A stretch of 36,126 bases of DNA from Comamonadaceae bacterium OH2545_COT-014 (GCA_003859965.1 RQYR01000030.1:1-36126); one strand, 5' to 3'; positions 17,458 through 26,973 are shown, counted from the first letter of the stretch. The notes: generated by a model from the letters alone, not told the origin. Numbers and translations are program-made.

Positions 17458-18846
17458 TCAGAAGAAGGTGGCGCGCACCTGAAACAGCCGCTCCACCTCA
17501 CGCACCATGCGCTTGTGCGGCAGAAAGAGGATGACGTGATCGTCCGTTTCGATCACCGTGTCGTGGTGCGGCATGAGCACCTGCACGTCGTCGCCCTCGC
17601 CGCGCACGATGGCGCCAAAGCGCGCCCCTTCGGGCAGGCGGATCTGGTCAATGCGCCGGCCCACCAGGTGCGAGGTTTTGGCGTCGCCCCGGGCCACGCC
17701 CTCCAGCGCTTCGGCCGTGCCGCGCCGCAGGCTGTGCACCGCCGCCACCGCGCCACGCCGCACATGGGCCAGCAGCTCGCCAATGACGGCGTGCGCGGGC
17801 GAGATCGCAATGTCGATCGTGCTGCCTTGCAGCATGTCGGCATAGGCGCGGCGGTTGATGAGGGCCATGACGCGCTTGGCCCCCAGGCGCTTGGCCAGCA
17901 TGGACGAAAGGATGTTGTCCTCATCGTCGCTGGTGACGGCGACGAACAAGTCCATCGCGCCCACGTTCTCGGTGGTCAGCAGCTCTTCGTCAGAGCCATC
18001 GCCTTCCAGCACCAGCATGTCCACCGGCAGCTCGGCCGCCAGGTATTCGCAGCGCTGGCGGTTGGACTCGATCAGCTTCACCTCGCAGCGGCCCACCAGG
18101 CTGCGCGCCAGGTTCAGGCCCACGCGGCCGCCGCCGGCAATCATCACGCGGCGCACCGGCTGGTCGGCATTGCCAATGGCGCGCAGCGCGGCGCGCACTT
18201 GGCGGCGTTCGACCAGCACGAACACTTCGTCGCCCGCCTGCACGCGCGTGCCCGAAACGCAAGGCGTTTCCTGGTCACGGTGATAGACGGCCACCACGCG
18301 AAACTGCAAATCCGGGTTCTGCTGGCTGAATTCGGCAATGGTGTGGCCGGCCAGCGCACTGCGGGCGGATACGCGCACGGCCACCAGATAGGCCCGCCCG
18401 CGCGAGAACTGGAGCACTTGCAGGGCTTCCGGGTATTCGATCAGCTGGTGAATGGTGCGCGTGACGGAATCCTCGGGGCAAATCGCCCGGTCCACCGCAA
18501 AGCCTTCATGGCCCAGCAGCGTCTCGCTTTGCTTGAATTCGGGCGAACGGATGCGGGCGATGCGCGTGGGAATGCCAAACACGTCGTGCGCGATCTTGCA
18601 GGCCACCAGATTGGTTTCATCCAGCGGCGTGCAGGCGACAAACATGTCGGCGTCTTCCGCGCCGGCATGCCGCAGCACCGACGGCTGAATGCCGTTGCCT
18701 GGCACGCCGCGCAGCTCCAGGCGGTCTTCCAGCCGTTGCAGCCGCTCCGGCTTGGGGTCGATCACCGTGATGTCGTTGGCTTCCGACGCCAGGTTCTCTG
18801 CCACGCTTTCGCCCACGCGGCCGGCACCGAGAATGATGATTCGCAT
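17458..18846 (-). CDS. trkA: Trk potassium transporter regulatory subunit
   Basis: 462 residues, about the usual TrkA length. Two RCK_N/RCK_C halves are present. Nucleotide-binding Rossmann motifs appear at the start (IILGAGRVGESVAENLA) and in the middle (MIAGGGRVGLNLARSLVG). The protein binds NAD(H)/ATP and gates TrkH. The 309-base gap 18847-19155 upstream holds a TATGAT-like -10 (complement of 18966-18971) without a good -35, and the terminator of the dsbA-like gene. Confidence 0.95.
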   Translation of the reverse strand: MRIIILGAGRVGESVAENLASEANDITVIDPKPERLQRLEDRLELRGVPGNGIQPSVLRHAGAEDADMFVACTPLDETNLVACKIAHDVFGIPTRIARIRSPEFKQSETLLGHEGFAVDRAICPEDSVTRTIHQLIEYPEALQVLQFSRGRAYLVAVRVSARSALAGHTIAEFSQQNPDLQFRVVAVYHRDQETPCVSGTRVQAGDEVFVLVERRQVRAALRAIGNADQPVRRVMIAGGGRVGLNLARSLVGRCEVKLIESNRQRCEYLAAELPVDMLVLEGDGSDEELLTTENVGAMDLFVAVTSDDEDNILSSMLAKRLGAKRVMALINRRAYADMLQGSTIDIAISPAHAVIGELLAHVRRGAVAAVHSLRRGTAEALEGVARGDAKTSHLVGRRIDQIRLPEGARFGAIVRGEGDDVQVLMPHHDTVIETDDHVILFLPHKRMVREVERLFQVRATFF

Positions 18847-19030
18847 GTCGTGAACTAGCCTTGAACCGCCTGTGCCCGCGGCACAACCCGTTTCCGGTTA
18901 GCCACGGCGCGCGCCCATGCGCGAACGCCAGAGGCGGCGGCGACAGGCCCGGCGATAAAGGGCGGATCATAGTGACTGGCCAGCCCGGCCTGCATGGCGC
19001 GCTCGGCCCCTGTCACGAATCATCAAAAAA

Positions 19031-19070
19031 CATAGCATCAAAGCCTTTTGGGTTCTGCCCAAAAGGCTTT
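19031..19070 (-). terminator. Terminator of the DsbA-family gene
   Basis: A perfect 13-bp stem, AAAGCCTTTTGGG (19040-19052) and CCCAAAAGGCTTT (19058-19070), has a 5-base loop. On the minus strand it ends in CTTT and runs on to TTTTTT after a short gap. It lies about 85 bases past the DsbA-family stop. Confidence 0.7.
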
Positions 19071-19155
19071 ATTGACCCAACAACCGCTGCACGCCCGGGC
19101 TGGCGCCGGGCGCAAGACTGCGGCCCTGTGCCCGGCCGCCCCCCCTTGCCCGGGG

Positions 19156-19800
19156 CTACGCAGCGCGCGCCTGTGCCACCAGCTCACGCATCTGCGCGGG
19201 GCGAATGGCGCCCGGCGCCGCCGTGCGACCGATGAGATAGCTGGGCGTGCCCCGGAAGCCCAGCGCCCGGGCAAATCGCTGATTGCGCTCAAAGAGGGCT
19301 TGCAGGCGTTCGCTGTGCCGCTCGACCCAGGCTTTGGCGGCGGCCATGTCCACACCGCGCGCGGAAAGCGCGGCATCCACGCGCGCTTCATTCAAGCGGC
19401 CCGGGTGGGTCATCAGCGCGTCCACCGCATCGGCGTATTTGCCCTGGCGGGCCGCCGCCAGCACCAGCCGTGCGGCGTGGCGCGAGCTTTCGCCATACAC
19501 GAACAAGTCGCGCATGACCAGGCGCAGCTTCGGGTCTTCGGCCAGCAGCGCCTTCAATTCGGGGTAGCTGCGTTTGCAGTAACTGCACTGGTAGTCGAAA
19601 AACTTGACGATGGTCACATCGCCTTGCGCCGCGCCCAGGGCCGGCAAGGCCACGTCGTGCGTGATGTCGCGCAAACCGGAAGAAAGAGGGGCTGGCTGTG
19701 CCTGAGCCTGCACATGGGCGGGCAAGCAGGCCGCCGCCGTGGCAGCCGCAGCGGCGCTCATCAAGGCGCGGCGGGACGGGCGAAACAATGAATCCGACAT
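19156..19800 (-). CDS. DsbA-family thiol oxidoreductase with a Tat-like signal
   Basis: 214 residues. The start MSDSLFRPSRRALMSAAAAA has twin arginines (10-11) in an S-R-R-x-L context and a hydrophobic Ala-rich stretch ending AHVQA-QAQ, which suggests Tat export. The thioredoxin-fold core follows: VTIVKFFDYQCSYCKRSYPEL with the redox pair C72-S-Y-C75, and the cis-Pro loop in FRGTPSYLIG. It is likely a periplasmic disulfide oxidase or isomerase of the Com1-like branch; its substrates are unknown. The 351-base gap 19801-20151 is the divergent promoter region shared with the amidase; I see no other gene in it. Confidence 0.88.
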   Translation of the reverse strand: MSDSLFRPSRRALMSAAAAATAAACLPAHVQAQAQPAPLSSGLRDITHDVALPALGAAQGDVTIVKFFDYQCSYCKRSYPELKALLAEDPKLRLVMRDLFVYGESSRHAARLVLAAARQGKYADAVDALMTHPGRLNEARVDAALSARGVDMAAAKAWVERHSERLQALFERNQRFARALGFRGTPSYLIGRTAAPGAIRPAQMRELVAQARAA

Positions 19801-20151
19801 GAAAAGCGTAAAGAAAATCAGACGAGGCGCCTTTGACGACCCCAGTCTGCAGAGGTTCCGCCAGCCACGCCACGGCAGGCAGTGCGGCGGCTTTGGCATA
19901 CGGGAATCCGGTGTGTGTGCTGTGTCCGGCCGCGGCACGGCCCTCGCACCCGGGGCCCGTTGGGAGGCATCTGCACAAGCGCTACGATCGGCTCGTCAGG
20001 GGCTGAGCAAGAAGCGGTTTCGGCTCTTGCCGTGGCTTGTGCCGCCCCACGAGCCGCGACAGGTCACGGCATTGGCTATTTTTTCAACCCCAGGCCTTGT
20101 CCATCGGTCTTGCCAAACCAGACACTGCCTTTGCATTCTTCGCCCAGCGCC

Positions 20152-21507
20152 ATGTTCCATCCGCCCACGCTTGCCTCTCTTGCCCATGACCTGGCCGCCG
20201 GCCGCACCACCGCCCTTCAGCTGACCGAGGCCGCGCTGGCCCGCGCCGAAGACCCTGCGGGCGAGGGCGCGCGCGCATTCACGCACATTGACCGCGACCG
20301 CGCTTTGGCCCTGGCGCGCGCCAGCGATGCCTTGCGCGCCGCCGGCATTGTGCGCTCGCCGCTGGAAGGGGCGCCGGTGTCGGTGAAGGATTTGCTGGAT
20401 GTCGCCGGCCAAACCACCACGGCCGGTTCAGCCGTGCTGCGGCATGCGCCTGCGGCCACGCGCAACGCCCCTGTGATTGACCGCCTGCTGGCCGCCGGCG
20501 CCGTGATCGTGGGCCGCACCAACATGACGGAATTTGCCTTTTCCGGCCTGGGGCTGAACCCGCATTACGGCACCCCCAAAAATCCGTGGGACCGCGCCAC
20601 GGGGCGCATTCCGGGCGGCTCCTCCAGCGGCGCCGCCATTTCCGTGACCGATGGCATGGCGGCACTGGCCATCGGCTCTGACACAGGCGGGTCGGTGCGC
20701 ATCCCCTCCGCGCTGTGCGGCCTGACCGGCTTCAAGCCCACCCAGCGGCGCGTGCCCACGGTCGGCACACTGCCGCTATCTACATCGCTCGACTCCATTG
20801 GCCCGCTGGCAGCCAGTGTGCATTGCTGCGCCGTGGCCGATGCCGTGCTGGCGGGCGCCGACCCGCATGCCCTGCCCCATCCACTCCCGCTGACAGGCGC
20901 ACGCCTGGCCGTACCCGCCCATGTGGCGTTAGACGACTTGGATCACACCGTGGCCACCGCTTTCGAGCGCGCTTTGGCCCGCCTGCGCGCCGCCGGCGCC
21001 CACATCAGCGACACCCCCATGCCCGAATTCGCCGAACTCGCCACTCTGCACACGCGCGGCACACTGGCAGGCGCTGAAGCCTGGGCCTGGCACCGCACCC
21101 TGCTGGCCGAGCAAGGCAGCGGCTACGACCCGCGCGTGCGCGCCCGCATCGAAGCCGGCGGCCGCATGGACACGGCAGACTACATCCAGCTGTTAACCTC
21201 TCGCCGTGAATGGATCGCCCAAGTCAACGCCCGACTGGCCCCGTTCGATGCCCTGCTGATGCCCACCGTGCCTCACGTTGCGCCCCCCATCGCACTGCTG
21301 CAGGCCGACGACGCCCTCTACAGCCAAACCAACTTGCTCATGCTGCGCAATCCCACGCTCATCAACTTCCTCGACGGTTGCGCTCTTTCCTTGCCATGCC
21401 ATACGCTCGGCGAAGCCCCCGTGGGCCTGATGCTTGCCGCCCCGGGCGGGGCCGACGCCCGCGTGCTGGCGCTTGGCCTATCGGTTGAAAAAGTGCTACG
21501 CAGCTAA
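20152..21507 (+). CDS. Amidase (amidase-signature family)
   Basis: 451 residues. The Ser-cisSer-Lys catalytic triad is visible: Lys79 in PVSVKDLLD, the GGSSSGAA loop at about 155-161, and the nucleophile Ser181 in GSDTGGSVRIPS. Such enzymes hydrolyse amides. The GatA subunit of the tRNA-dependent amidotransferase, allophanate hydrolases and detoxifying amidases share the fold. With no gatB or gatC beside it and an ordinary length, a free-standing amidase is most likely. The substrate is unknown. ATG 20152 is the family start; an in-frame extension reaches left to 19882. Confidence 0.88.
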   Translation: MFHPPTLASLAHDLAAGRTTALQLTEAALARAEDPAGEGARAFTHIDRDRALALARASDALRAAGIVRSPLEGAPVSVKDLLDVAGQTTTAGSAVLRHAPAATRNAPVIDRLLAAGAVIVGRTNMTEFAFSGLGLNPHYGTPKNPWDRATGRIPGGSSSGAAISVTDGMAALAIGSDTGGSVRIPSALCGLTGFKPTQRRVPTVGTLPLSTSLDSIGPLAASVHCCAVADAVLAGADPHALPHPLPLTGARLAVPAHVALDDLDHTVATAFERALARLRAAGAHISDTPMPEFAELATLHTRGTLAGAEAWAWHRTLLAEQGSGYDPRVRARIEAGGRMDTADYIQLLTSRREWIAQVNARLAPFDALLMPTVPHVAPPIALLQADDALYSQTNLLMLRNPTLINFLDGCALSLPCHTLGEAPVGLMLAAPGGADARVLALGLSVEKVLRS

Positions 21508-22301
21508 ATGGCGCCGAGGTTGAGCCGAGCGACTGGCGCACCCCGGCAGGCGCGTGATAACGGGCAACGCGCTCTATGGCGGACACATGGGCGCACACCT
21601 TGTGCATCTGTGCCTGCCTCAGCTCTGCTTGGTCGTACGGCATCGCCCCCTGCCAAGCCTTCATCCACACAGTCATGCGCAGCCGCGCTATATGCTGCCC
21701 ATGTCGGCGCGACTTGCAGTGCACAGGGGTGTGGTCTCCGATCAAAACGGAAGCAAACGCCCGCCTCAACTGGGCGGAAACGCGCCTGGCACATGCTCTG
21801 GCACAAGGCATTTCATGCCTGCCTTCAGTCGAAACGACCGATACATGATCACTCTATGTTTCGCGGCAGTCGAAGAAAGCCCACTCCCGCTGTGAAGTAG
21901 CTATAGCGCACATACCAGCAGCCCCACGAGCTGGCAGCGCCGAGACCTGCTGCGCCAATCACATGCCCGACGACCAAGAAAGCCCAATGTGATCACCCAC
22001 TGAGGCAGCCAGCCTCCGGCCCACAACCGAGGCGCCCTTCTCAACGCTATCGCCACCCACGCCATCTTGGAAGGCCGACTGCCCTCTTAACCTCTTGCCA
22101 AGCTTGAGTCATTCGCAGCATCTTTCCGCGATTGACCTTGGCCGCACAAGCGGAAAAGCCATCCAGCCAACACAGAGCCACCGTATCGAACGCAGACGAG
22201 GCTTGAATCCTGACACTGCCGCCCCCTTCAGCCGCAAATGTCCAAAGTTCTCAAAACCATGGTCTGTTTAATGGAAGCAAGCTTGCAGCAAGCCAAGCAA
22301 G
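21508..22301. other. Gene-poor stretch between the amidase and an IS3 element
   Basis: About 790 bases with several open frames on both strands, none with a recognisable domain and none with a convincing ribosome site. The frame on the minus strand at 21362-21811 overlaps the amidase 3' end, and a plus-strand frame at 21576-21848 ends before 21900. A short plus-strand phrase near 22025-22090 (NAIATHAILEGRLPS) looks protein-like but is closed on both sides. It may be decayed sequence from an older insertion. I assign no gene. Confidence 0.5.
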
Positions 22302-22329
22302 TGACCCGTCCTGAATTAGGTTGACACCT
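22302..22329 (+). repeat. IS3 element terminal inverted repeat (left)
   Basis: It starts TGACCCGTCCT and ends AGGTTGACACCT. The orfB stop (complement of 22328-22330) overlaps its inner edge. Confidence 0.88.
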
Positions 22330-23233
22330 AAACGGTATGAGCAAGCTGCCCTAATGCAGCCAATGACGCCCGATGCACGGCATCGGGCGTTTGCATTTTG
22401 AGCGAGGAGTGCAGCCGCTCATGGTTATAGATCTGCACCGACTGCGCCACCATGCGCCTGGCCTGCTGCAGATCAGCAGGGCGCTGCAGCAGCAGCTCCG
22501 TTTTAAGGATGCCATTGACCCGCTCGGCCAGCGCGTTTTGGTAGCAGTCGCAGCCATCGGTCATCGAGCAGGTGATGCCATGTCGCTCGTGCAACGCCTG
22601 ATAATGGGCCGAGCAGTACTGAATGCCCCTGTCTGAGTGGTGCACCAGCGGCTGGCGGCTTTGGCGAGCGCGCAGCGCCATTTGCATGGCCTGGGCCACT
22701 TGCTCTGCCTGCAAACTCTCATGCACGTGCCAGCCCACGATCTTGCGCGAGTAGGCATCCGTGACCAGACTCAGGTAGACACACCTTGCCGCCGTGGGCA
22801 AGTAGGTGATGTCGGCCACCCACACCTGCTCGCTGCCCGTGGCCTGCACCTTCGCTGGCCCGGGTTTGAGCAAATTGGGATGGCGCCTGAAGCGATGATG
22901 GCTGTCGGTGGTTTTGTGATACGCCCGGCGCGCAGGCACCAGCAGGCGGTGATTGCGCAGTACGTCAAACAGTGCATCGCGCCCAAGCCCAATGCCTGCA
23001 CGGCGCAGCGGCTCACGCAGCATGTGATGCAGCTTGCGTGTGCCCACCCGGGGCTGACGCATGCGCTCTTGCCGCACCAGGTGCACCACCACTTGTGCCT
23101 GCTCGATCTGCCGGGCGTGTCTGCGCCGGCCCTGGTAGTAGGCCTGGCGGCTCAGCCCCATGTATTGGCAAGCCCTGCTCACGCTCAGCCCTTGTACGAG
23201 CGCTTGATCGAGGACTTGCCAGAAGGCTTTTTT
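22328..23233 (-). CDS. IS3-family transposase OrfB (DDE integrase)
   Basis: From the frameshift site (23233) leftward this is about 300 residues of the IS3 OrfB type. It shows a helical N-terminus (VSRACQYMGLSRQAYYQGRR), VWVADITYL with the first Asp, HHSDRGIQY with the second and NALAERVNGILK with the Glu, then IYNHERLHSSLKMQTPDAVH. The open frame extends upstream to 23380 because a base insertion in orfA happens to put OrfA-type sequence (MPINKTSTPLTPEQQIKAL) in the same frame, followed by about 30 garbled residues. The catalytic part is intact. Without a normal OrfA, transposition is doubtful. Confidence 0.88.
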   Translation of the reverse strand, partial: KKAFWQVLDQALVQGLSVSRACQYMGLSRQAYYQGRRRHARQIEQAQVVVHLVRQERMRQPRVGTRKLHHMLREPLRRAGIGLGRDALFDVLRNHRLLVPARRAYHKTTDSHHRFRRHPNLLKPGPAKVQATGSEQVWVADITYLPTAARCVYLSLVTDAYSRKIVGWHVHESLQAEQVAQAMQMALRARQSRQPLVHHSDRGIQYCSAHYQALHERHGITCSMTDGCDCYQNALAERVNGILKTELLLQRPADLQQARRMVAQSVQIYNHERLHSSLKMQTPDAVHRASLAALGQLAHTV

Positions 23234-23579
23234 ACGACACGCACTCCGTAGTCCTTGCGCAGCACTTCGATCACCGCCTCGAACAACCGGGCTTTCTCCT
23301 GGACCTGTAGCCAGCTGCACCTGCAGGGCCTTGATTTGCTGCTCGGGCGTGAGTGGCGTGGAGGTTTTGTTGATGGGCATGGCTGCAGATGATGCCGCAG
23401 GCCTCCAACCAAGCCGCCCATGCTTAGCGCAGCCACACCAACACCGTCGAGCGGCCCTGGATGCCGTACTTGGCCTGTGCCTGCTTGTATGTCAGCTCGC
23501 CTTTTTCTACTTGCTCGACCACGCTCAATTTAAAAGCCAGCGTGTAATCGCGCTGCGTGCGTTTGATCCTCTTTTGCAT
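23185..23579 (-). pseudogene. IS3-family OrfA with two apparent +1 insertions
   Basis: ATG 23579 (AAGGA seven bases upstream) opens MQKRIKRTQRDYTLAFKLS, a helix-turn-helix OrfA start, and runs 51 codons to a TAA at 23424-23426, right after STVLVWLR. Removing one T there restores KHGRLGWRPAASSAAMPINK. A second extra T near 23309 breaks the frame again; without it the text reads QLAQVQEKARLFEAVIEV. The true C-terminus (KKPSGKSSIKRSYKG) ends at 23185. Both extra Ts lie in a GC-T-A context. The insertions are inferred from the expected protein, not from an alignment. Confidence 0.7.
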
Positions 23580-23604
23580 TGACATTTCCTTTCTGCGCGG
23601 TGAA

Positions 23605-23632
23605 AGGTGTCAACCTCTGGTAGGAAGGGTCA
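23605..23632 (-). repeat. IS3 element terminal inverted repeat (right)
   Basis: The reverse complement reads TGACCCTTCCT at its outer end and AGGTTGACACCT at its inner end, matching the left repeat except at six central positions. Confidence 0.88.
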
Positions 23633-23641
23633 AAGCCAAAT

Positions 23642-23667
23642 AAAAAAGCCCGCATTTGCGGGCTTTT
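23642..23667 (-). terminator. Terminator behind the ribosomal block and tRNA-fMet
   Basis: AAAAGCCCGC (23644-23653) pairs with GCGGGCTTTT (23658-23667) around ATTT. On the minus strand the stem ends in GGGCTTTTTT, so it closes the tRNA/ribosomal transcription unit. The IS right end is only ten bases further. Confidence 0.85.
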
Positions 23668-23672
23668 AAAAT

Positions 23673-23749
<77 letters not shown>

Positions 23750-23770
23750 TCAGAAGCTTTGAATTATAGA

Positions 23771-24172
23771 CTATTCCTTGTCGCCTTGCAAGTCTTGAGC
23801 AGCTTGCTCGACTTCTGGCCGGTCAACCAGCTCAACGTAAGCCATGGGTGCGTTGTCACCCACACGAAACCCCATCTTCAGGATACGTGTGTAGCCGCCA
23901 GGACGACTCTGGTAGCGTGGACCCAATTCGCCAAACAGCTTGACCACACTGTCACGATTGCGCAAGCGATCAAAAGCTAGGCGCTTGTTCGCAACAGTAT
24001 CTTTTTTAGCCAAGGTAATCATTGGCTCGATGACCTTGCGCAACTCTTTTGCTTTCGGCAACGTGGTCTTGATCGCTTCATGCTCGATTAGCGAATTCAT
24101 CATGTTACGAAGCATCGCTTGGCGATGTGCGCTGGTCCTGTTCAATTTACGAAGACCTAAACGGTGACGCAT
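23771..24172 (-). CDS. rplQ: 50S ribosomal protein L17
   Basis: 133 residues, with the L17 start [20 protein letters not shown] and core [19 protein letters not shown]. It binds 23S rRNA near the exit tunnel. It is the last protein gene of the leftward ribosomal block, 100 bases behind rpoA. A C-terminal acidic tail ([14 protein letters not shown]) is present, as in many betaproteobacteria. Confidence 0.97.
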   Translation of the reverse strand: MRHRLGLRKLNRTSAHRQAMLRNMMNSLIEHEAIKTTLPKAKELRKVIEPMITLAKKDTVANKRLAFDRLRNRDSVVKLFGELGPRYQSRPGGYTRILKMGFRVGDNAPMAYVELVDRPEVEQAAQDLQGDKE

Positions 24173-24272
24173 GCTAATTCCTTTCTTCCTTTAACAGAGC
24201 CGCCGTATCAGGTACGGCTCTCGCGCATCACGAACAATCAACTTTTTCAAAAAGGCCAACTACATGGCTAGC

Positions 24273-25265
24273 TTAGCGCTTATCCAAGCCCAGGGGTGGC
24301 CAATTCTCCAGTCGCATCCCCAGCGTCAAACCACGTGACGCCAAGACCTCCTTGATTTCATTCAAGGACTTACGCCCCAAATTCGGCGTTTTCAAAAGTT
24401 CATTTTCTGTGCGCTGAATCAAATCGCCAATGTAGTAGATGTTCTCAGCCTTCAGGCAGTTGGCCGAACGAACCGTAAGCTCCAACTCATCGACCGGACG
24501 CAACAGGATAGGATCAAAACGCTCGGTGCTGCTCCGCTGGGCCTGAGGCTCGAAGGCGGCCAACTCGCTGCCTTCCAGTTGCGCAAAGACAGCCAACTGT
24601 TCCACCAGAATTTTGGCAGATGCACGTACTGCATCTTCTGCCGTGATCGCGCCATTGGTTTCGATTTCGAGCACCAGCTTGTCAAGGTCAGTCCGCTGCT
24701 CAACACGCGCACTTTCCACTGAATAGCTAACGCGCCGAATCGGTGAGAAAGACGCATCCAGAACGATACGTCCAATTGACTTGGTTGGCTCATCAGCGTA
24801 GCGCCGCATGGTTCCCGGAACATAGCCGCGCCCACGCTCCACTTTAATCTGCATATCAAGCTTGCCTCCTTGGGACAAAGAGGCAATAACATGCTCCGGA
24901 TTAATAATCTCCACATCGTGTGGGGTTTGAATATCCGCGGCGGTTACGACGCCTTCCCCATCTTTACGCAAGCTCAGCGTGACCTCATCACGATTATGAA
25001 GCTTGAATACGACACCCTTCAGGTTCAGCAAGATATTAACCACATCCTCTTGAACACCATCAAGAGTTGAGTACTCGTGCAACACCCCAGCAATCGTCAC
25101 CTCCGTTGGTGCATAACCAACCATCGAAGACAACAAAACACGCCGCAATGCATTGCCCAGCGTATGGCCGTAGCCACGCTCAAAAGGTTCAAGCACCACT
25201 TTGGCACGATTATCACCAAGAGGCTCGACATTAATAGCTTTGGGTTTCAGCAAATTGGTTTGCAT
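24273..25265 (-). CDS. rpoA: RNA polymerase subunit alpha
   Basis: 330 residues. The N-terminal dimerisation domain has [21 protein letters not shown]. The C-terminal domain, which binds UP elements and activators, has [39 protein letters not shown] and LEIKEVL-type helices ending MRLENWPP. It is the alpha-operon gene between rpsD and rplQ. Confidence 0.98.
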   Translation of the reverse strand: MQTNLLKPKAINVEPLGDNRAKVVLEPFERGYGHTLGNALRRVLLSSMVGYAPTEVTIAGVLHEYSTLDGVQEDVVNILLNLKGVVFKLHNRDEVTLSLRKDGEGVVTAADIQTPHDVEIINPEHVIASLSQGGKLDMQIKVERGRGYVPGTMRRYADEPTKSIGRIVLDASFSPIRRVSYSVESARVEQRTDLDKLVLEIETNGAITAEDAVRASAKILVEQLAVFAQLEGSELAAFEPQAQRSSTERFDPILLRPVDELELTVRSANCLKAENIYYIGDLIQRTENELLKTPNLGRKSLNEIKEVLASRGLTLGMRLENWPPLGLDKR

Positions 25266-25326
25266 ACTCTGGACTTCCTCTCAATACCCCCGGCTCGTTA
25301 CACCGGTAAGGCTGGTGAAGCACCAA

Positions 25327-25345
25327 ACCCGCCCCAAAGGCGGGT
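25327..25345. other. Hairpin in the rpsD-rpoA gap
   Basis: ACCCGCC (25327-25333) pairs with GGCGGGT (25339-25345) around CCAAA, in the 105-base gap. There is no proper U-tract. It may be an mRNA processing or stabilising element. Confidence 0.35.
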
Positions 25346-25370
25346 GTGGAGCAAATGGGCGAGACCCAAA

Positions 25371-25994
25371 TTAACGCGAATACAATTCAACGATGAGCGA
25401 TTCGTTGATATCAGCTCCAAACTCATCCCGGTCAGGCACTTTCTTGAAAACACCTTCCACTTTATCTGCATTGACTTCAACCCAGGAAGGCATGCCCACT
25501 TGCGTCGCCAACTGCAGCGCCTCTTGAACGCGTACTTGCTTCTTGGACTGCTCACGCACAGACACCACATCACCTGGCTTGACCATGTAAGAAGGGATGT
25601 TTACTGGTTTACCGTTAACCAGAATGGCTTTATGCGAAACCAGCTGACGCGACTCAGCGCGCGTAGAACCGAAGCCCATGCGGTAAACCACGTTATCCAG
25701 GCGTGATTCCAGCAAAAACAGCAAGTTGGCACCTGTATTGCCTCGACGACGATCAGCTTCCGCAAAGTAGCGCCGGAACTGCTTCTCCAAAACGCCGTAC
25801 ATGCGCTTTACTTTTTGCTTCTCGCGCAGCTGCAAACCATAGTCGGAGGTACGGGCACCTGATGTACGGCCATGCTGACCGGGCTTGGTATCGAACTTTG
25901 CCTTATCGCTGATGGAGCGTCGCGCACTTTTCAAAAAAAGATCGGCGCCTTCACGACGAGAGAGTTTGGCTTTCGGGCCGAGATAACGTGCCAC
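25371..25994 (-). CDS. rpsD: 30S ribosomal protein S4
   Basis: 207 residues, [20 protein letters not shown] onward, with the S4 RNA-binding domain in the middle ([20 protein letters not shown]). S4 nucleates 30S assembly and in many bacteria represses its own operon. The start is GTG at 25994, supported by AAAAGGA seven bases upstream. A 147-base gap with a hairpin separates it from rpsK, more than elsewhere in the block. Confidence 0.97.
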   Translation of the reverse strand: MARYLGPKAKLSRREGADLFLKSARRSISDKAKFDTKPGQHGRTSGARTSDYGLQLREKQKVKRMYGVLEKQFRRYFAEADRRRGNTGANLLFLLESRLDNVVYRMGFGSTRAESRQLVSHKAILVNGKPVNIPSYMVKPGDVVSVREQSKKQVRVQEALQLATQVGMPSWVEVNADKVEGVFKKVPDRDEFGADINESLIVELYSR

Positions 25995-26102
25995 TTGAGT
26001 TTCCTTTTACAATCATCTACCTCAGACATCACTAGCTAGTAACGCATGAGAGAGCCATCGTGCCTTATTAGTTAGCACATGGCGGTGGTCTTAAGTGAGA
26101 AA

Positions 26103-26127
26103 GCCCCGAACCCACAGGGCTCGGGGT
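26103..26127 (-). terminator. Hairpin with short U-run between rpsK and rpsD
   Basis: On the minus strand, ACCCCGA pairs with TCGGGGC around an 11-base loop and is followed by CTTTCTC. It lies 15 bases after the rpsK stop and could reduce read-through into rpsD. It may be an attenuator rather than a full stop, since rpsD and rpoA still need expression. Confidence 0.45.
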
Positions 26128-26141
26128 CGAGAAAAAACGCT

Positions 26142-26546
26142 TCAGATACGACGACGCTTTTGAGGTCGGCAACCATTATGTGGCACGGGCGTAACGTCGG
26201 AAATCGAAGTAATACGGATACCCAATGCCGCCAAAGCGCGAACCGAGGACTCACGGCCTGGCCCAGGGCCTTTGATTTCAACATCCAGATTCTTGATGCC
26301 TTGATCCTGGGCTGCACGACCAGCCACTTCAGAAGCTACTTGAGCCGCAAAAGGGGTCGATTTGCGAGAGCCCTTGAAGCCCTGCCCACCGGAAGATGCC
26401 CAAGACAACGCATTACCTTGACGATCGGTAATCGTAATAATGGTATTGTTAAAAGAGGCATGAACGTGAGCAATACCATCCGCGATATTTTTACGGACCT
26501 TTTTGCGCACGCGCTGAGCAGCATTGCTGGCGGGAGACTTAGCCAT
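26142..26546 (-). CDS. rpsK: 30S ribosomal protein S11
   Basis: 134 residues: [35 protein letters not shown] and the conserved C-terminus [19 protein letters not shown]11 sits on the 30S platform near the mRNA exit. It is 24 bases behind rpsM. Confidence 0.98.
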   Translation of the reverse strand: MAKSPASNAAQRVRKKVRKNIADGIAHVHASFNNTIITITDRQGNALSWASSGGQGFKGSRKSTPFAAQVASEVAGRAAQDQGIKNLDVEIKGPGPGRESSVRALAALGIRITSISDVTPVPHNGCRPQKRRRI

Positions 26547-26570
26547 GTTGAACTCTCTTCAAATTCCGAA

Positions 26571-26936
26571 TTACTTCTTCAAAGCCTGTGCAGCCTTGCG
26601 CGGGCCTTTACGAGTACGCGCATTAGTACGCGTGCGTTGCCCACGCATCGGCAGGCCACGACGATGACGAAAGCCACGATAGCATCCAATATCCATCAGA
26701 CGCTTAATATTCATGGTGGTTTCGCGACGAAGATCACCTTCAATCAAGTACTGAGCAATTTGATCGCGAATTTTCTCCAAATCAGCATCCGTCAGATCTT
26801 TGATCTTCTTGGAGTAGCCAATCCCGCATGCCTCGCAAATTTTACGAGCACGCGTACGCCCAATGCCATAAATTGCAGTCAGCCCGATCTCGGCGTGCTG
26901 ATGAGGCGGAATATTAATACCAGCAATTCGTGCCAT
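26571..26936 (-). CDS. rpsM: 30S ribosomal protein S13
   Basis: 121 residues. [20 protein letters not shown] is the S13 start, followed by the helix-two-turn-helix ([18 protein letters not shown]) and the basic tail [17 protein letters not shown], which reaches the P site. It lies between rpmJ and rpsK. Confidence 0.98.
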   Translation of the reverse strand: MARIAGINIPPHQHAEIGLTAIYGIGRTRARKICEACGIGYSKKIKDLTDADLEKIRDQIAQYLIEGDLRRETTMNIKRLMDIGCYRGFRHRRGLPMRGQRTRTNARTRKGPRKAAQALKK

Positions 26937-26973
26937 CTCTAAACCTTTTCAATTCCTGCAAAAATTGACGACA

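Larger units (their letters stand above)
22302..23632 (-). mobile_element. IS3-family insertion sequence, 1331 bp
   Basis: The ends are 28-bp imperfect inverted repeats starting TGACCC (22302-22329 and 23605-23632; 22 of 28 positions match). Both ends are flanked by AAG, a 3-bp direct repeat as IS3 elements make. Inside, on the minus strand, are orfA remains and an orfB transposase with a DDE triad. A slippery A-AAA-AAG at 23227-23233 would join the two by -1 frameshifting. The element sits immediately downstream of the ribosomal-block terminator, in non-coding DNA. Confidence 0.9.

Noticed and set aside
15956-17482. A 508-codon plus-strand frame opposite trkH
   Set aside because: Its translation is His/Gln/Gly-rich, typical of antisense to a membrane protein gene in high-GC DNA, and it has no domain or ribosome site.
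17515-18858. A 447-codon plus-strand frame opposite trkA
   Set aside because: It mirrors trkA codon structure, contains no recognisable motif and is covered by a convincing gene on the other strand.
21362-21811. A minus-strand frame of 149 codons in the amidase-IS gap
   Set aside because: It overlaps the amidase 3' end antisense, has no clear ribosome site and matches no family I recognise; kept only as part of the orphan stretch.
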